DNA of 64,000 nt from RYN-230 sp963718305 (GTDB lineage: Bacteria; Actinomycetota; Actinomycetes; Streptosporangiales; Streptosporangiaceae). A program made the translations under genes and the position numbers. The DNA is taken from NCBI GenBank assembly GCA_963718305.1, contig CAVQZG010000010.1:248001-312000 (forward strand), given 5' to 3'. Below are positions 8,095 to 20,325 of the stretch, one piece after another (positions within the stretch are counted from its first letter, which is position 1; each line of letters starts with the position of its first letter). Under the pieces are notes generated by a model that saw nothing but the letters and a program-made list of their open reading frames with translations, was not told where the DNA came from and made no database searches.

Positions 8095-8878
8095 GTCGAG
8101 CCAGCGGGCCGCCTTTCTGGACGGGCTCTTTTCCCTGGACGGCCGGGTGGCCCTCGTCACCGGGGGCAGTTCCGGCATCGGTCACGCGATGGCCCGGGCG
8201 CTGGCCCTGGCCGGCGCCCGGGTGGTCATCCTGGCCCGCGGTAAGGACGGCCTCGCCGGGGCCGTCGCAGCCATCCAGTCGGCCGGCGGGACCGCCGCCT
8301 GGGTCCAGGCCGATCTCGCCGATCCGGCCGCGGCCCAGCGCGCGGCCGAGGAGACCGTAGCGGTCTACGGAGAACCGGACATCCTGGTCAACGCGGCCGG
8401 GGCCAACCCGCGCCCGCCGCTCGGCGAGCAGACCCTGGAGCAGTGGGCCGGGGTGATGGCGGTAAACCTCACCGCCCCGTTCGTGCTCGGCCAGTGCTTC
8501 GGGCCGGCGATGGCCCGGCGCGGCTGGGGGCGGATCATCAACGTCGCCTCCCAGCAGGCGGTCCGGGCGTTCGGCAACAGTGGCGGTTACGGAGCCTCCA
8601 AGGCCGGCCTGACCGGGCTGACCCGGTCCCAGTCCGAGGCCTGGGCCGGGAGCGGCGTGTGCTGTAACGCGATCACACCCGGGTTCGTGGCCACCCCGCT
8701 CACCCAGGCCGTGGCCAGCGATCCGGTCCGCTCCGCGGCCCTGGCCGCCCGGACCATGGTCGGCCGTAATGGCGAGGCCGCCGACTTCGAGGGCGTGGCC
8801 GTGTTCCTCGCCAGCCGGGCCAGCGCCTACGTCACCGGCCAGCTCATCTTCGTGGACGGCGGATTCTCGGTCACCTAG
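8075..8878 (+). CDS. Short-chain dehydrogenase/reductase (SDR)
   Basis: Classical SDR. The coenzyme motif TGGSSGIG lies near the N-terminus, then NAAG, a catalytic Ser in INVASQQ, the YGASK active-site Tyr/Lys, and GFVATPLT before the C-terminal FVDGGFSVT. An Arg (ARGKD) after beta-2 suggests NADP preference. The start chosen is the GTG at 8075, giving a 20-bp overlap with the upstream kinase; an ATG at 8036 is also in frame. The overlap implies cotranscription, so kinase and SDR may act on related sugar or polyol substrates. That link is inference. Confidence 0.9.
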   Translation: MPGLLSESSQRAAFLDGLFSLDGRVALVTGGSSGIGHAMARALALAGARVVILARGKDGLAGAVAAIQSAGGTAAWVQADLADPAAAQRAAEETVAVYGEPDILVNAAGANPRPPLGEQTLEQWAGVMAVNLTAPFVLGQCFGPAMARRGWGRIINVASQQAVRAFGNSGGYGASKAGLTGLTRSQSEAWAGSGVCCNAITPGFVATPLTQAVASDPVRSAALAARTMVGRNGEAADFEGVAVFLASRASAYVTGQLIFVDGGFSVT

Positions 8879-8950
8879 GGCCAGCTGGCCGGGCGGCGCT
8901 GAACTGGCTGGCCGCGCGGGCGACCGTCCTGGCCCCGGTGAGCTGCGGGT

Positions 8951-9937
8951 TCAGCCTGACCGGGGGAGCCGGAAGCCCCAGTTCAGCATCCGCGCCGCAT
9001 CCTGCACGCCCGCCGCCAGCCCGGTGGCGGGACTGTGCAGCACCACCCCGATCAGCACCCGGCCGTTCCTGCGCGCCTCGAACAACAGGCAGTGGCCGGC
9101 CTTATCGGTGTAGCCGTCCTTGATCCCGGCGGCCCCCCGGTACGAGCCGATCAGCTCGTTGGTGTTGTCCCACCAGTAGCCGTGATGACCGCGCCCCTTC
9201 GCCAGGTGATAGAAGGACCGGTCCACGATGGACCGGAAAGCCGGGTACCGCATGGCCGCGAGGCCCAGCGTGAGCAGGTCGGACGGTGTGGAGTAGGTCG
9301 AGGTCTCGGTGGGGTAGGGCAGGCCGTCTGGTGAGGTGAAATGGGTGTGCGTCATACCCAGCTGAGCCGCGGTCGCGTTCATCCGCGCCAGGAAGGCATC
9401 CAGGCCGGGCCCGTAGGCGTTGGCGAGGGTATACGCCGCATCCGCCCCTGAGGGCAGCAGCAGGGCCTCCAGCAGCTCCCGGGCCGTGAGCACGTCCCGC
9501 GGGCGCAGCGCCGCGGTTTCGCCCCCGTACTTCCAGGCGTAGGTGACCGCGGCCTTCGGCACCCGGATCTTCCGGCCCAGGTCGCCGCTCTTCAGCACCA
9601 GCAGGGCCGTCATCACCTTGGTCACGCTGGCCATCGGCCGCCGCGTGTTCACGTCGCGGTCCCACAGGACCTGGCCGGTGGCCGCGTCGGCCAGCACCGC
9701 GCCCCTGGCCTTGACCCCGCCCGGCGCGCCGGTCACCCTGATCGCCGGGCGCTCAGACGGGCGGGCCGCCGGGCGGGACGGGGAGGGCGGGGCCGGAACC
9801 CTCGTCCCGGCCGGAGCCGTCGCAGCAGGCCGGAGCCCGGCCGGGGGCTGGGCCGCGACCGTGGGCGCGCACGCCACCACGCCGCCGATCATGGCGGCAC
9901 CCGCGATCAACCCGGCGATCCGTCCCCTCAGGCGCAT
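8951..9937 (-). CDS. D-alanyl-D-alanine carboxypeptidase (serine-type, penicillin-binding protein)
   Basis: 328 residues. An N-terminal signal (MRLRGRIAGLIAGAAMIGG) is followed by VVACAP, which could be a lipobox or a plain cleavage region, and then a Pro/Ala-rich linker. The catalytic motifs are SxxK in MASVTK, SxN replaced by SGA (PSGADAAY), and KTG replaced by KDG (GIKDGYTDKAG). The fold and length fit the DacA/S11 family that trims peptidoglycan stem peptides. The Thr-to-Asp change in KTG is unusual and may alter substrate or penicillin binding. The start at 9937 fits the signal peptide; the frame runs open to 10087. Confidence 0.9.
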   Translation of the reverse strand: MRLRGRIAGLIAGAAMIGGVVACAPTVAAQPPAGLRPAATAPAGTRVPAPPSPSRPAARPSERPAIRVTGAPGGVKARGAVLADAATGQVLWDRDVNTRRPMASVTKVMTALLVLKSGDLGRKIRVPKAAVTYAWKYGGETAALRPRDVLTARELLEALLLPSGADAAYTLANAYGPGLDAFLARMNATAAQLGMTHTHFTSPDGLPYPTETSTYSTPSDLLTLGLAAMRYPAFRSIVDRSFYHLAKGRGHHGYWWDNTNELIGSYRGAAGIKDGYTDKAGHCLLFEARRNGRVLIGVVLHSPATGLAAGVQDAARMLNWGFRLPRSG

Positions 9938-10152
9938 GACAGCCAATGTTCCCACTTGCGCCCAGACCCGCGCGCCCGGCTCCCGGCTGGACGCCGGCCA
10001 GGCCGCCGCCGGGCACCACGAAATGACCGTTAGCGGACAAAACCGGGTCAGCCACGGGATACCGGACCATGCGCCGCCCGCCCGCACGGACGATCATGGC
10101 GTACGCGCCACGCCAGCGGCATTGGACTCCTCTGTCGCCGCCAGGCGGCACA

Positions 10153-12743
10153 ATGGCGGACATGGCACGACGCACCGCGACACCACCGCCCCCCGAGGAC
10201 TTCGAGGAAAACATCGTCGATATCGATGTTGCCGAGGAGATGCGGGGCAGCTACCTCGAGTACGCCTACTCGGTCATCTACCAGCGGGCCCTGCCGGACG
10301 CCCGGGACGGGCTGAAGCCGGTCCAGCGCCGGATCCTGTACCAGATGAACGAGATGGGACTGCGGCCCGACCGCGGCCACGTCAAGTCGGCCCGGGTGGT
10401 CGGCGAGGTCATGGGCCGGCTGCACCCGCACGGCGACAGCGCGATCTACGACGCGCTGGTCCGGATGGCCCAGCCGTGGGCGATGCGGCTGCCGCTGATC
10501 GATGGGCACGGCAACTTCGGCTCGCCCGGCGGCGACGACTCCCCCGCCGCGATGCGGTACACCGAGGCCCGGCTGACCGCCGCGGCCATGGAGATGGTCG
10601 CCTCGATCGACGAGGACACCGTCGACTTCCAGCCGAACTACGACGGCACCGAGAAACAGCCTGAGGTGCTGCCCGCTGGCCTGCCGAACCTGCTGGTGAA
10701 CGGCACCGCCGGGATCGCGGTGGGCATGGCCACCAACATGGCGCCGCACAACCTCGGGGAGGTCATCGCCGCGGCCCGGCACCTCATCGCCAACCCCGAG
10801 GCCAGCCTGGACGAGCTGATGCGCTACGTGCCCGGGCCTGACCTGCCAACCGGCGGCAAGATCGTCGGACTGGACGGGATCAGGGAGGCGTACGAGACCG
10901 GCCGCGGGATCTTCCGCACCCGGGCCACCGCCCGGGTCGAGAAGATCACCCCGCGCCGCGACGGCATCGTGGTCACCGAGCTCCCGTACGGCGTCGGCCC
11001 GGAGAAGGTGATCTCCCGGATCAAGGACCTGGTGCAGGCCAAGAAGCTGGCCGGGATCGCCGACCTGAAGGACCTGACCGACCGGCACCGCGGGCTGCAC
11101 CTGGTCATCGAGATCCGCGGCGGGTTCCATCCCGAGGCCATCCTCGACGAGCTGTACCGGCTGACGCCGATGGAAGAGACGTTCGGCATCAACAACGTCG
11201 CCCTGGTGGACGGCCAGCCGCGGGTCCTCGGCCTCCGCGAGCTGCTGAGCATCTATGTCGACCACCGCATCGACGTGGTCCGGCGGCGCTGCGAGTTCCG
11301 CCGGCGCAAGCGCGCGGACCGGCTGCACCTGGTGGACGGGCTGCTTATCGCGCTGCTCAACATCGACGAGGTCATCCAGGTCATCCGGGCCAGCGACGAC
11401 TCCGCGCAGGCCAAGGAACGGCTCATGTCGGTCTTCGACCTGTCCGAGATCCAGGCCCAGTACATCCTGGACACGCCGCTGCGCCGCCTGACCCGCTACG
11501 ACCGGCTGGAGCTGGAGCGCGAGCGGGAGACCCTGCAGCGGGAGATCGCCGAGCTGACCGCGATCCTGGAGTCGGAGACGAAGCTCCGCAAACTGGTCTC
11601 CTCCGAGCTGGGCGAGGCCGCCGGGCGGTTCGCCAGCCCGCGGCGCACCGTGCTGCTGGAAGGCAGCGGCAAGGCCCGGACGGCGGCGGTCCCGCTCGAG
11701 GTGGCCGACGACCCGTGTCTCGTGCTGCTGTCATCCGCCGGGCTCATCGCCCGGACCGCGACCCGGCCGGCCGGCGACCCGGCGGCCGACGGCACCCTGG
11801 AAGCCGCCCTGGACAGCGGCTCCCTGAACACGGCCGAGACGCGGCGGGGGCCGCCGCCGGCCCGCGCGCGGCCCACGACGTGATCATCGCCACCGCGGCG
11901 ACCACCGCCCGCGGGACCACGGCCGTGGTCACCTCCCAGGGCCGGCTGATCCGGATCGGCGTGCTGGAGATCCCGGCCCTGCCGCCCAGCGCCCACTCCC
12001 CCGCGCTGGCCGGCGGCGCGCCCATCGCCGAGTTCGTGTCCCTCGAGGCGGGTGAGACCGTGGTCGGGCTGGCCGCGGCGGACGGGTCGCCGGGCGGGCT
12101 CGCTCTCGGCACCGCCGACGGCGTGGTCAAGCGGGTCGCGCCGGACTACCCGGCCAACGCCACCGAGTTCGAGGTCATCTCCCTGAAGGAGGGCGACCGG
12201 GTGGTGGGCGCGGTCCAGCTCGCCGGTGAGGATACGGACCTGGTATTCATCACGACCGATGCCCAGCTCCTCCGGTTCCAGGCCGCGGCGGTCCGCCCGC
12301 AGGGCCGCGCGGCCGGCGGGATGGCCGGGATCCGGCTCTCGGCCGGGGCGGCGGTGATCTGGTTCGGCACGGTGCCGGATCCGGCGGGCAGCCCCGGGAC
12401 CGGGCCGGGCGCGGCGGACGGCGCGGGCGGGGACGCGGTGGTGGTGACCGTGGCCGGGAGCAGCCATGCGCTGCCCGGGACCGCCGCTGCCACGGTCAAG
12501 GTGACCCCGTACCAGGAGTACCCGGCCAAGGGACGGGCCACCGGCGGGGTGCGCTGTCACCGGTTCCTCAAGGGCGAGGACACGCTGGTGCTCGCCTGGG
12601 CAGGCCCGGCGCCAGCCCGGGCCGCGACCGACGCGGGCGTCCCGGTCTACCTGCCCGACGCGGACGGCCGCCGGGACGGCTCCGGGGAGCGCATCCGGCA
12701 GGGCCTGGCCGCCCTGGGCGGTACCGCGCCGCCCCGGTTATGA
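10153..12743 (+). CDS. parC: DNA topoisomerase IV subunit A, ParC (one-base frameshift near 11846)
   Basis: The protein reads from MADMARRTATPPPPEDF (alternative ATG at 10162). The breakage-reunion domain contains SYLEYAYSVIYQRALPDARDGLKPVQRR, with the catalytic Tyr in AAMRYTEARLT. The frame is lost at the G run 11843-11850 and resumes one base out as AAHDVIIATAATTARG. It continues through the beta-pinwheel C-terminal domain (GLALGTADGVVKRV, GRATGGVRCHRFLKGED) to 12743. Restoring one G gives the length typical of actinobacterial ParC (about 860 aa). It partners ParE, encoded divergently 0.5 kb away. As an essential gene the frameshift is probably a sequence error. It overlaps the next minus-strand stop by 6 bp. 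Confidence 0.9.
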
Positions 12744-13079
12744 GGCAGGCGGGCCGGACCGGGCGACCGGACGGCCCGCCGCCGCAGCCAGCGTGGTCAG
12801 CAGGTCGCGCGGACCGGCGTAGGGCGGATCGCCGAACTGCCACCACCGGGCGAACTGCAGGCCACGGGCCCCGGGATCGAACACCTCGCCGCCGAAGCAC
12901 CCGGCCCGGGCCAGCGCGGCCAGGTCCTCGTCGTCCTCGGCTAACGTGACCACGAATGCCGCCGCGTCCAGCAGCGCCGCCGCACATCTCGCGGCCCGGA
13001 CCGGATCGCTGCCCGCGCGGGCCAGCCGCCAGGCGGCCTGGGCGCGGAGAAACTCCGCCATGAGAATCTGTCTAGTCAC
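12738..13079 (-). CDS. Hypothetical protein
   Basis: 113 residues, mainly helical and alanine-rich (FLRAQAAWRLARAGSDPVRAARCAAALLDAAAFV), with an acidic middle and an FARWWQFGDPPY stretch. No recognised domain. Codon use matches its neighbours, and the frame shows protein-like rather than shadow-like composition. The frame begins with a GTG at 13079, and an ATG at 13061 (MAEFLRAQ) is equally plausible; neither has a good ribosome site. It lies between parC (convergent) and parE (same strand). Confidence 0.6.
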   Translation of the reverse strand: MTRQILMAEFLRAQAAWRLARAGSDPVRAARCAAALLDAAAFVVTLAEDDEDLAALARAGCFGGEVFDPGARGLQFARWWQFGDPPYAGPRDLLTTLAAAAGRPVARSGPPAS

Positions 13080-13190
13080 TCTGCGTATCGTACTCTTTAC
13101 AAAGCGTAATTAGCCCTCGTCGTGCCGGGCCTCCCGCGTGAAACGTCGGCGGCTTCACCCGGAGCGGGCACCGGCACCCTCCGGCGAGGG

Positions 13191-15407
13191 TCAGGCGTCG
13201 ATGCGGGACAGGTCCAGCTCGGCCGCGCCGCCCACGATGAATTCCCGGCGGGGTCCCACCTCGCTGCCCATCAGCAGGTCGAAAATCCCGCCCGCCGCGG
13301 CCGCGTCCTCGATCCGGATCCGCCGCAGCGTGCGGTGCCGCGGGTCCATCGTGGTCTCGGCCAGCTGCCCGGCGTCCATCTCACCCAGGCCCTTATACCG
13401 CTGGATGGGCTCCTTCCAGCGCTGGCCCCGCTTCTCCATCTCGAGCAGCCGGCGATGCAGCTCGCTGTCGGAGTAGGTGTAGTTGTACTTCTGCTGTCCC
13501 TTGCGCGGGTTGGACAGCTCGATCCGGTGCAGCGGCGGCACCGCGGCGAACACCCGCCCCGCGTCCAGCATGGGCCGCAGGTACTTGTGGAACAGGGTGA
13601 GCAGCAGGGTGCGGATGTGCGCCCCGTCCACGTCGGCATCCGACATGAAGATAACCCGCTGGTAGCGGGCCGCGTCCAGGTCGAAGGAGGCCCCGGAACC
13701 GGCCCCGAGGACCTGGATGATGGCCGCGCACTCGGCGTTCTTGAGCATGTCGGCGAGGGACGCCTTCTGCACGTTGAGGATCTTGCCCCGGATCGGCAGC
13801 AGCGCCTGGAACTCGGAGTTGCGGGCCAGCTTCGCGGTGCCCAGCGCGGAGTCACCCTCGACGATGAACAGCTCGCTGCGGTCGTCGGCGCTGCGGCAGT
13901 CCACCAGCTTGGCGGGCAGCGCCGAGGTCGCGAGCGCGGACTTGCGGCGCTGGTTGTCCCGGTGCTCGCGGGCGGCGATCCGGGCCTTGGTGGCCGCGGC
14001 CACCTTCTCCAGCACCGCCCGGGCCTGCTGCTTGCCCGCCCGGCTCCGGGCCTCGAACACCCCCGTCAGCTCCCTCGACACCACGTCGGCCACGATCCGG
14101 GACGCGGCCGGGGTGCCGAGGACCTCCTTGGTCTGGCCTTCGAACTGCGGCTCGGGCAGCCGCACCCCGATCACCGCCGTGAGCCCCTCCAGCGCGTCTT
14201 CCGTCTTGGCCGGCTCGTCGCCGTTCTTCAGCAGCCGCGCCGCGCGCAGCTGCGCGTTCAGCGTCTTGCTCAGGGCCCGCTCGAACCCGGTGACGTGCGT
14301 CCCGCCCTTGGGGGTGGCGATCACGTTGACGAACGACACGGTCTTGGTGTCGTATCCGGTGCTCCACTGCAGGGCCACGTCAACCTGCAACTCCCGGTCC
14401 ACGTCCGTAGGCGTCATGTGCCCCTGGTCGTCCAGCACCGGCACGGTCTCGCTGAACTGGCCGGCGCCGGTCAGCCGCAGCACGTCCGTCAGCCGCTGAC
14501 CCGGCGACAGGTACTCACAGAACTCGCTGATTCCCCCGTCGAAGCGGAACTCGGCTTCTTTTTCCGCACCAGAGTCAGTACCGGACTGCTCCGCCGCCGT
14601 CTCGGCTCCGCCGGCGGAGTCGGAGTCAGGGTCCGGCCGCCGGCTCCCGCCCGGGCGGTCGTCGCGGATCCGGATCGCCAGGCCGGGAACGAGGTAGGCG
14701 GTCTGCCGGGCGCGCTGCACCAGGGCCGGGAAGTCCCACTCCGCGTCCTTGGTGAACACCTGCCGGTCCGGCCAGAACCGGATCCTGGTGCCGGTCAGCT
14801 TCCGGGCCACCTTGCGGGTCTGGCGCAGGCCCTTGCCCCGGGTGAAGGACGCCCGCGGGCCCTCGGCGGCGAACTCGCCGGGCACGCCGCGGCGGAAGGA
14901 GACGGCCCATTCATGCCCCTCCCGGTCGACCTGGACGTCCAGCCGGGCCGACAGCGCGTTCACCACCGAGGCGCCGACACCGTGCAGGCCACCGGAGGCG
15001 GTGTAGGAGCCGCCGCCGAACTTGCCCCCGGCGTGCAGCCTGGTCATGACCAGCTCGACGCCGGTCAGCCCGGACTTGCGCTCCACGTCCACCGGGATGC
15101 CGCGCCCGTTGTCCCGGACCTCAGCCGACATATCCGGATGTAGTACGACATCAATGGACGTGCAGTGCCCGCCCAGCGCCTCGTCCACCGAGTTGTCGAA
15201 GATCTCCCACAAGCAGTGCATCAGCCCGCGGTCGTCGGTAGACCCGATGTACATCCCGGGCCGCTTACGGACCGCCTCGAGGCCTTCCAGGACCGACAGG
15301 TGACGGGCGGTGTAGGCGTCCCCGGCGGAGACGGACGCCAGCGGGGCCGGGGCCCGGCCTGAGCGGCGGGCTACGGGGCCGTCAGTGTCGGCGCGGACGG
15401 CGGTCAC
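13191..15407 (-). CDS. parE: DNA topoisomerase IV subunit B, ParE
   Basis: 738 residues from the GTG at 15407, which has GAGGAG six bases upstream. The GHKL ATPase motifs are intact (NSVDEALGGH, DNGRGIPVD, GGLHGVGASVVNALS), followed by the transducer domain. The TOPRIM domain has EGDSALGTAK and the metal-binding DADVDGAHIRTLLL, then the YKGLGEMD motif. A low-complexity Asp/Ser/Ala insert lies around residues 270-310. It forms the ATP-dependent topoisomerase IV with ParC and separates daughter chromosomes. Reading frames upstream to 15704 are open but not protein-like. Confidence 0.95.
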   Translation of the reverse strand: MTAVRADTDGPVARRSGRAPAPLASVSAGDAYTARHLSVLEGLEAVRKRPGMYIGSTDDRGLMHCLWEIFDNSVDEALGGHCTSIDVVLHPDMSAEVRDNGRGIPVDVERKSGLTGVELVMTRLHAGGKFGGGSYTASGGLHGVGASVVNALSARLDVQVDREGHEWAVSFRRGVPGEFAAEGPRASFTRGKGLRQTRKVARKLTGTRIRFWPDRQVFTKDAEWDFPALVQRARQTAYLVPGLAIRIRDDRPGGSRRPDPDSDSAGGAETAAEQSGTDSGAEKEAEFRFDGGISEFCEYLSPGQRLTDVLRLTGAGQFSETVPVLDDQGHMTPTDVDRELQVDVALQWSTGYDTKTVSFVNVIATPKGGTHVTGFERALSKTLNAQLRAARLLKNGDEPAKTEDALEGLTAVIGVRLPEPQFEGQTKEVLGTPAASRIVADVVSRELTGVFEARSRAGKQQARAVLEKVAAATKARIAAREHRDNQRRKSALATSALPAKLVDCRSADDRSELFIVEGDSALGTAKLARNSEFQALLPIRGKILNVQKASLADMLKNAECAAIIQVLGAGSGASFDLDAARYQRVIFMSDADVDGAHIRTLLLTLFHKYLRPMLDAGRVFAAVPPLHRIELSNPRKGQQKYNYTYSDSELHRRLLEMEKRGQRWKEPIQRYKGLGEMDAGQLAETTMDPRHRTLRRIRIEDAAAAGGIFDLLMGSEVGPRREFIVGGAAELDLSRIDA

Positions 15408-15702
15408 GTGCTTCTCCTCGGTCGGGGGCCCGGCGGGGCGAATTGGGGCGGACTTCCGGCAGACTAGCCGCCCGGTCTGACTACCCGGGGAAGCCACGCC
15501 GCGGACATACCCGGCTACCTGGGACAACGTGGCGCCGCTACAGTGAAACGGCGAGGACAACTGCCATCCTCCCATGGTGGGCGTTCGCTTTGGGCGTACG
15601 CCGCATCCACACGGGAAGGCACTGGCCTGGCAGAGTGTTACACAGCACGTAGGGCAGAGCCCGCCGGCACCTTGACCGGTGGCACGACGCGAGGGAGGCG
15701 AC

Positions 15703-15927
15703 ATGACCGGAGCTCTCGCACCAAGCAGGCCGCTGAATGCGACGGACCTGTGCGACCGGTGTGGTGCCCAGGCATACGTACGCGTTGTGCTCCCCGATTC
15801 TGGGGAGTTGCTGTTCTGCGCCCATCACAGCCGGCAGCATCTTGAGGCGCTCGCGAAGCTGGGTGCCGAGATCCAGGATGAGACGGAGCGGCTGTCACCG
15901 GGAGGCGGGACACAGCGCGAAGGGTAG
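15703..15927 (+). CDS. DUF7455 small zinc-ribbon-like protein
   Basis: 74 residues. LCDRCGAQAYVRV near residue 20 and LFCAHHSRQH near residue 40 supply a Cys-x2-Cys and a Cys/His pair that could bind one zinc. The C-terminal helix is acidic (EIQDETERL). GGGAGG-type ribosome site GAGGGAGGCGAC precedes the ATG at 15703. This small family is regularly found between topoisomerase IV and the primary sigma factor gene in actinobacteria, as here. Function unknown. Confidence 0.85.
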   Translation: MTGALAPSRPLNATDLCDRCGAQAYVRVVLPDSGELLFCAHHSRQHLEALAKLGAEIQDETERLSPGGGTQREG

Positions 15928-16080
15928 TCAGGGTCGCGACCCGCGGGCCTAGTCCCCGCTCACGGGCCGCATGGACTGCCAGCCTGGCGTTGGTACCGGC
16001 AGCGTAGCCGGGCCGCGTCTGGGCCCCCGGCCAGATTCCCGCTCATCTTGCTGCGAACGATCAAGCGCGTGAATTTATCT

Positions 16081-16132
16081 AACGAACGGCGGGCGCCGGC
16101 CAGGTTAACCTGGCCGGCGCCCGCCGTTCGTT
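16081..16132. terminator. Perfect 52-bp palindrome downstream of sigA
   Basis: Two 26-base arms meet with no spacer: the left arm ends GGCCAGGTT and the right arm begins AACCTGGCC. The end of sigA lies 10 bp away. On the minus strand it would form a very stable hairpin followed by a T-rich TTCGTTAGATAAATT tract, so it most likely terminates sigA transcription, and possibly also transcription from the convergent DUF7455 gene. Confidence 0.8.
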
Positions 16133-16142
16133 ATTGATTATT

Positions 16143-17803
<1,661 letters not shown>

Positions 17804-18106
17804 CCCTTCCTTCGCTGGACGGCGGCCTGCCGAGCCGCGTACGACACCTGACTGCACGAACTGGCAGGCGACACGGACACCTCTCCTGCGATCATGAGCG
17901 GGAAAATGGACCCTACCTCGTGCAACCCGCTGCTGGGACCAAGCCGGAAACCCCATCCGGGCCACATGACCCCACAGCCCCGACAAGACCAGCTCCCGAC
18001 CTCCACCTTAGGCGGAGTCTGCGGGTGGCTCGAACCGCTGCCGCGGCTTGCGGCGCGGCACAACTCCCGGCTATCGGGCGCACGCCCAGGTCAGCCTGGC
18101 CCTCTC
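17804..18106. other. Intergenic stretch upstream of sigA
   Basis: About 300 bp between the sigA start and the stop of the SpoIIE phosphatase gene, both on the minus strand. No conserved coding frame. It should hold the sigA promoter; I could not pick a convincing -10/-35 pair. Confidence 0.4.
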
Positions 18107-20325
18107 TCATGCTTTACCCCTCCGTGCCGCGGGAATGACACCACCCGGCGGGCGCTGCGGCGATGGGCCGTCCCGCCGGGGCACGTGCAGCACCAGGACA
18201 GTGACGTCGTCGTCCTGCTCGTAACCCGTGAGCATCCGGTCGACCAGATACTCCAGCAACCTGGCCGGGTCCTCGACCATTCCTGGCCGGGCCTGCGCGG
18301 CCACGGATACCAGCTCGTCCAGGCCCGAGTCCAGGCCGCGCCTGCGGTTCTCCACCAGGCCGTCAGAGTAGAGCACCGCCGTGGTCCCTGGTGGCAGCCG
18401 GAACACGTACTGCTGCCGCGGGCAGGCCCAGCCGAGCGGCGTGCCGGCCTCGGTGGTATCCAGCCGTGGCGGGGCGTCCCTGGACAGCAGCAGCGGTGGC
18501 AGGTGCCCGGCGTTGCCGGCCAGGCCCTCGCCGGTGACCGGGTCCAGGACCAGGTACGCGACGGTCGTGACCTGCTCGTCGAGCTCGGTCGCCGTGAACA
18601 GCCGGTCCAGCCCGGCCAGCACGGCGGCAGGCCGCGGGTCGGTCAGGGCCAGGGCGCGCAGCGCGTTCCGGACCCGGCCCATGCCCGGCCGCCGCGGTCA
18701 GCCCCTTGCCCATGACGTCCCCGGTGGCGACGGCGAGCCTGCCGTCGGGCAGCCGGAACGCGTCGTACCAGTCGCCGCCGATCTCCATGTTCCGGGTGAC
18801 CGGCAGGTAGCGGGCCTCCAGGATGATGCCAGGGACGCTGGGCAGCCGGTCCGGCAGCAGGCTGCGCTGCAGCGTCTCGGCCGTGGTGTGCTCGCGCTCG
18901 AACAGCGAGGCCCGCTCCAGGGCCAGCGCGCACTGCCCGGCCAGGGCCTCCAGGAAGACCCGCTCCTCCTCGGTGATCTGCCGCGGCTTGGTGAACGAGA
19001 ACCGCAGCGCGCCCAGGGGTGCGCCCGCCGCGAGCAGGGGCAGCCCGACCCAGGCCCGCTCGTCGCTGTGCGCGAGGAACAGGTCGACGCCGTCCACTCC
19101 GTCGAAGCACCGCCGCAGCGAATCGGGATTCTCCACCAGCACCGGCCGCCGGGACGTGATGGCCAGGGTCATCACGCTCGGCGCGTCCAGCGGCATGTCG
19201 CCGGACGGGGCGCCGGGCACCTCCGGCAGCCCGAGCGGGTTGATCGTGTGCAGCTGCAGCCGCTCCCGGTCGAGCAGGGCCACCGCCGACCGCTCGGCGC
19301 CGATCGCCGAGCGCCCGACCTCAGTGATCACCTCGACGACCTGGAGCACGGTCAGGGCCTCGGCCAGCATGGACGTGGCCTGCTGCAGCCGGGCGGTGCG
19401 CAGCGCGGCGGCGGACAGCTGCTCGGTCAGCCGGCCGCGCATCTCCTCAGCCTCGCGCTGGCCGGTGACATCGGTGCTGGCCCCGACCCATTCAATGATC
19501 TTCCCGTCCCGCTCAATCGGGACGGCCCGCACGTCGTAATGCCGGTACGACCCGGTCTTGGTGCGGACCCGGTAACGGCTGTCGAATACTTTCCCGGCGC
19601 GGACGCATTCCCGCCATTCCCGCTCGACCCGCTCGCGGTCCTCCGGGTGAATCGCGTCCAGCCAGCCATTGCCCAGGTACTCCTCCAGGCTCTGGCCGGT
19701 AATCCAGCGCCACTCGGGCGAATCCTCGGCGATCTGGCCGGTGGGCGTGGTCACCCAGACGACCTGGGCGCCCGCCTGCACCAGCGAGCGGTACCGCTCC
19801 TCGCTGCGGCGGACCGCCTCCGCCGAGTTCTGCCGGTCGGTCACGTCCACCGCGATCAGGGCCACGCCGGCGATGTTCCCGTCCGGGTCGTGCGAGGGGA
19901 ACCAGGAGAACGCCCACTGCCGGTCGCCGTCCTGGCCCGGGGCCGCGTCGGCCTGGCCAGGCTGCTGGCTGCTCTGGCCTGCCCTGTTCTGGCCTGCCCT
20001 GTTCTGGCGCCGCCGATCCGGCCTCGCTGACCGGCTGGTTCGACTCGAGCAGCGGCTGGCCGTCGGCCAGCACGTGGCGCACGGCCGACTCGACCCGGGA
20101 CGCGAGCGTGCCCGGCCACACCTGGGACGGCAGCAGGCCCAGGTGCGCCTCGAGGTCGAGGCCATCGAGCTGGGCCAGGGTGTGGTTGATCCGCCGGACC
20201 CGCAGATCGGGCCCGAAGAAGGCAAAGCCGATGGGGGCCTCGCGGAGCAGGGTGGCGAGCAGGGCCGAGTCGGACATGTCCAACCCGGATACCCGGGGCT
20301 GAGGCACGGAGGTATCAGTGCTCAT
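18107..20325 (-). CDS. PAS-PAS-GAF-SpoIIE serine phosphatase (two one-base frameshifts)
   Basis: From the ATG at 20325 (GGAG upstream; MSTDTSVPQPRVSG) the domains are: PAS-like (APIGFAFFGPDLRVRRINHT), a second PAS/PAC (RYRSLVQAGAQVVWVTTP to VGASTDVTGQRE), GAF (LQQATSMLAEALTVLQVVEV to CALALERASLF), and a PP2C/SpoIIE domain (MEIGGDWYDAFRL, ATGDVMGKG, LYSDGLVE, DDDVTVLVL). Frame breaks near 20005-20030 and 18683 vanish with single-base corrections. A 15-bp in-frame tandem repeat gives QNRAGQNRAGQ next to the first break. It probably dephosphorylates an anti-sigma-factor antagonist in response to a sensed signal. No such partner is encoded nearby. Confidence 0.85.
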
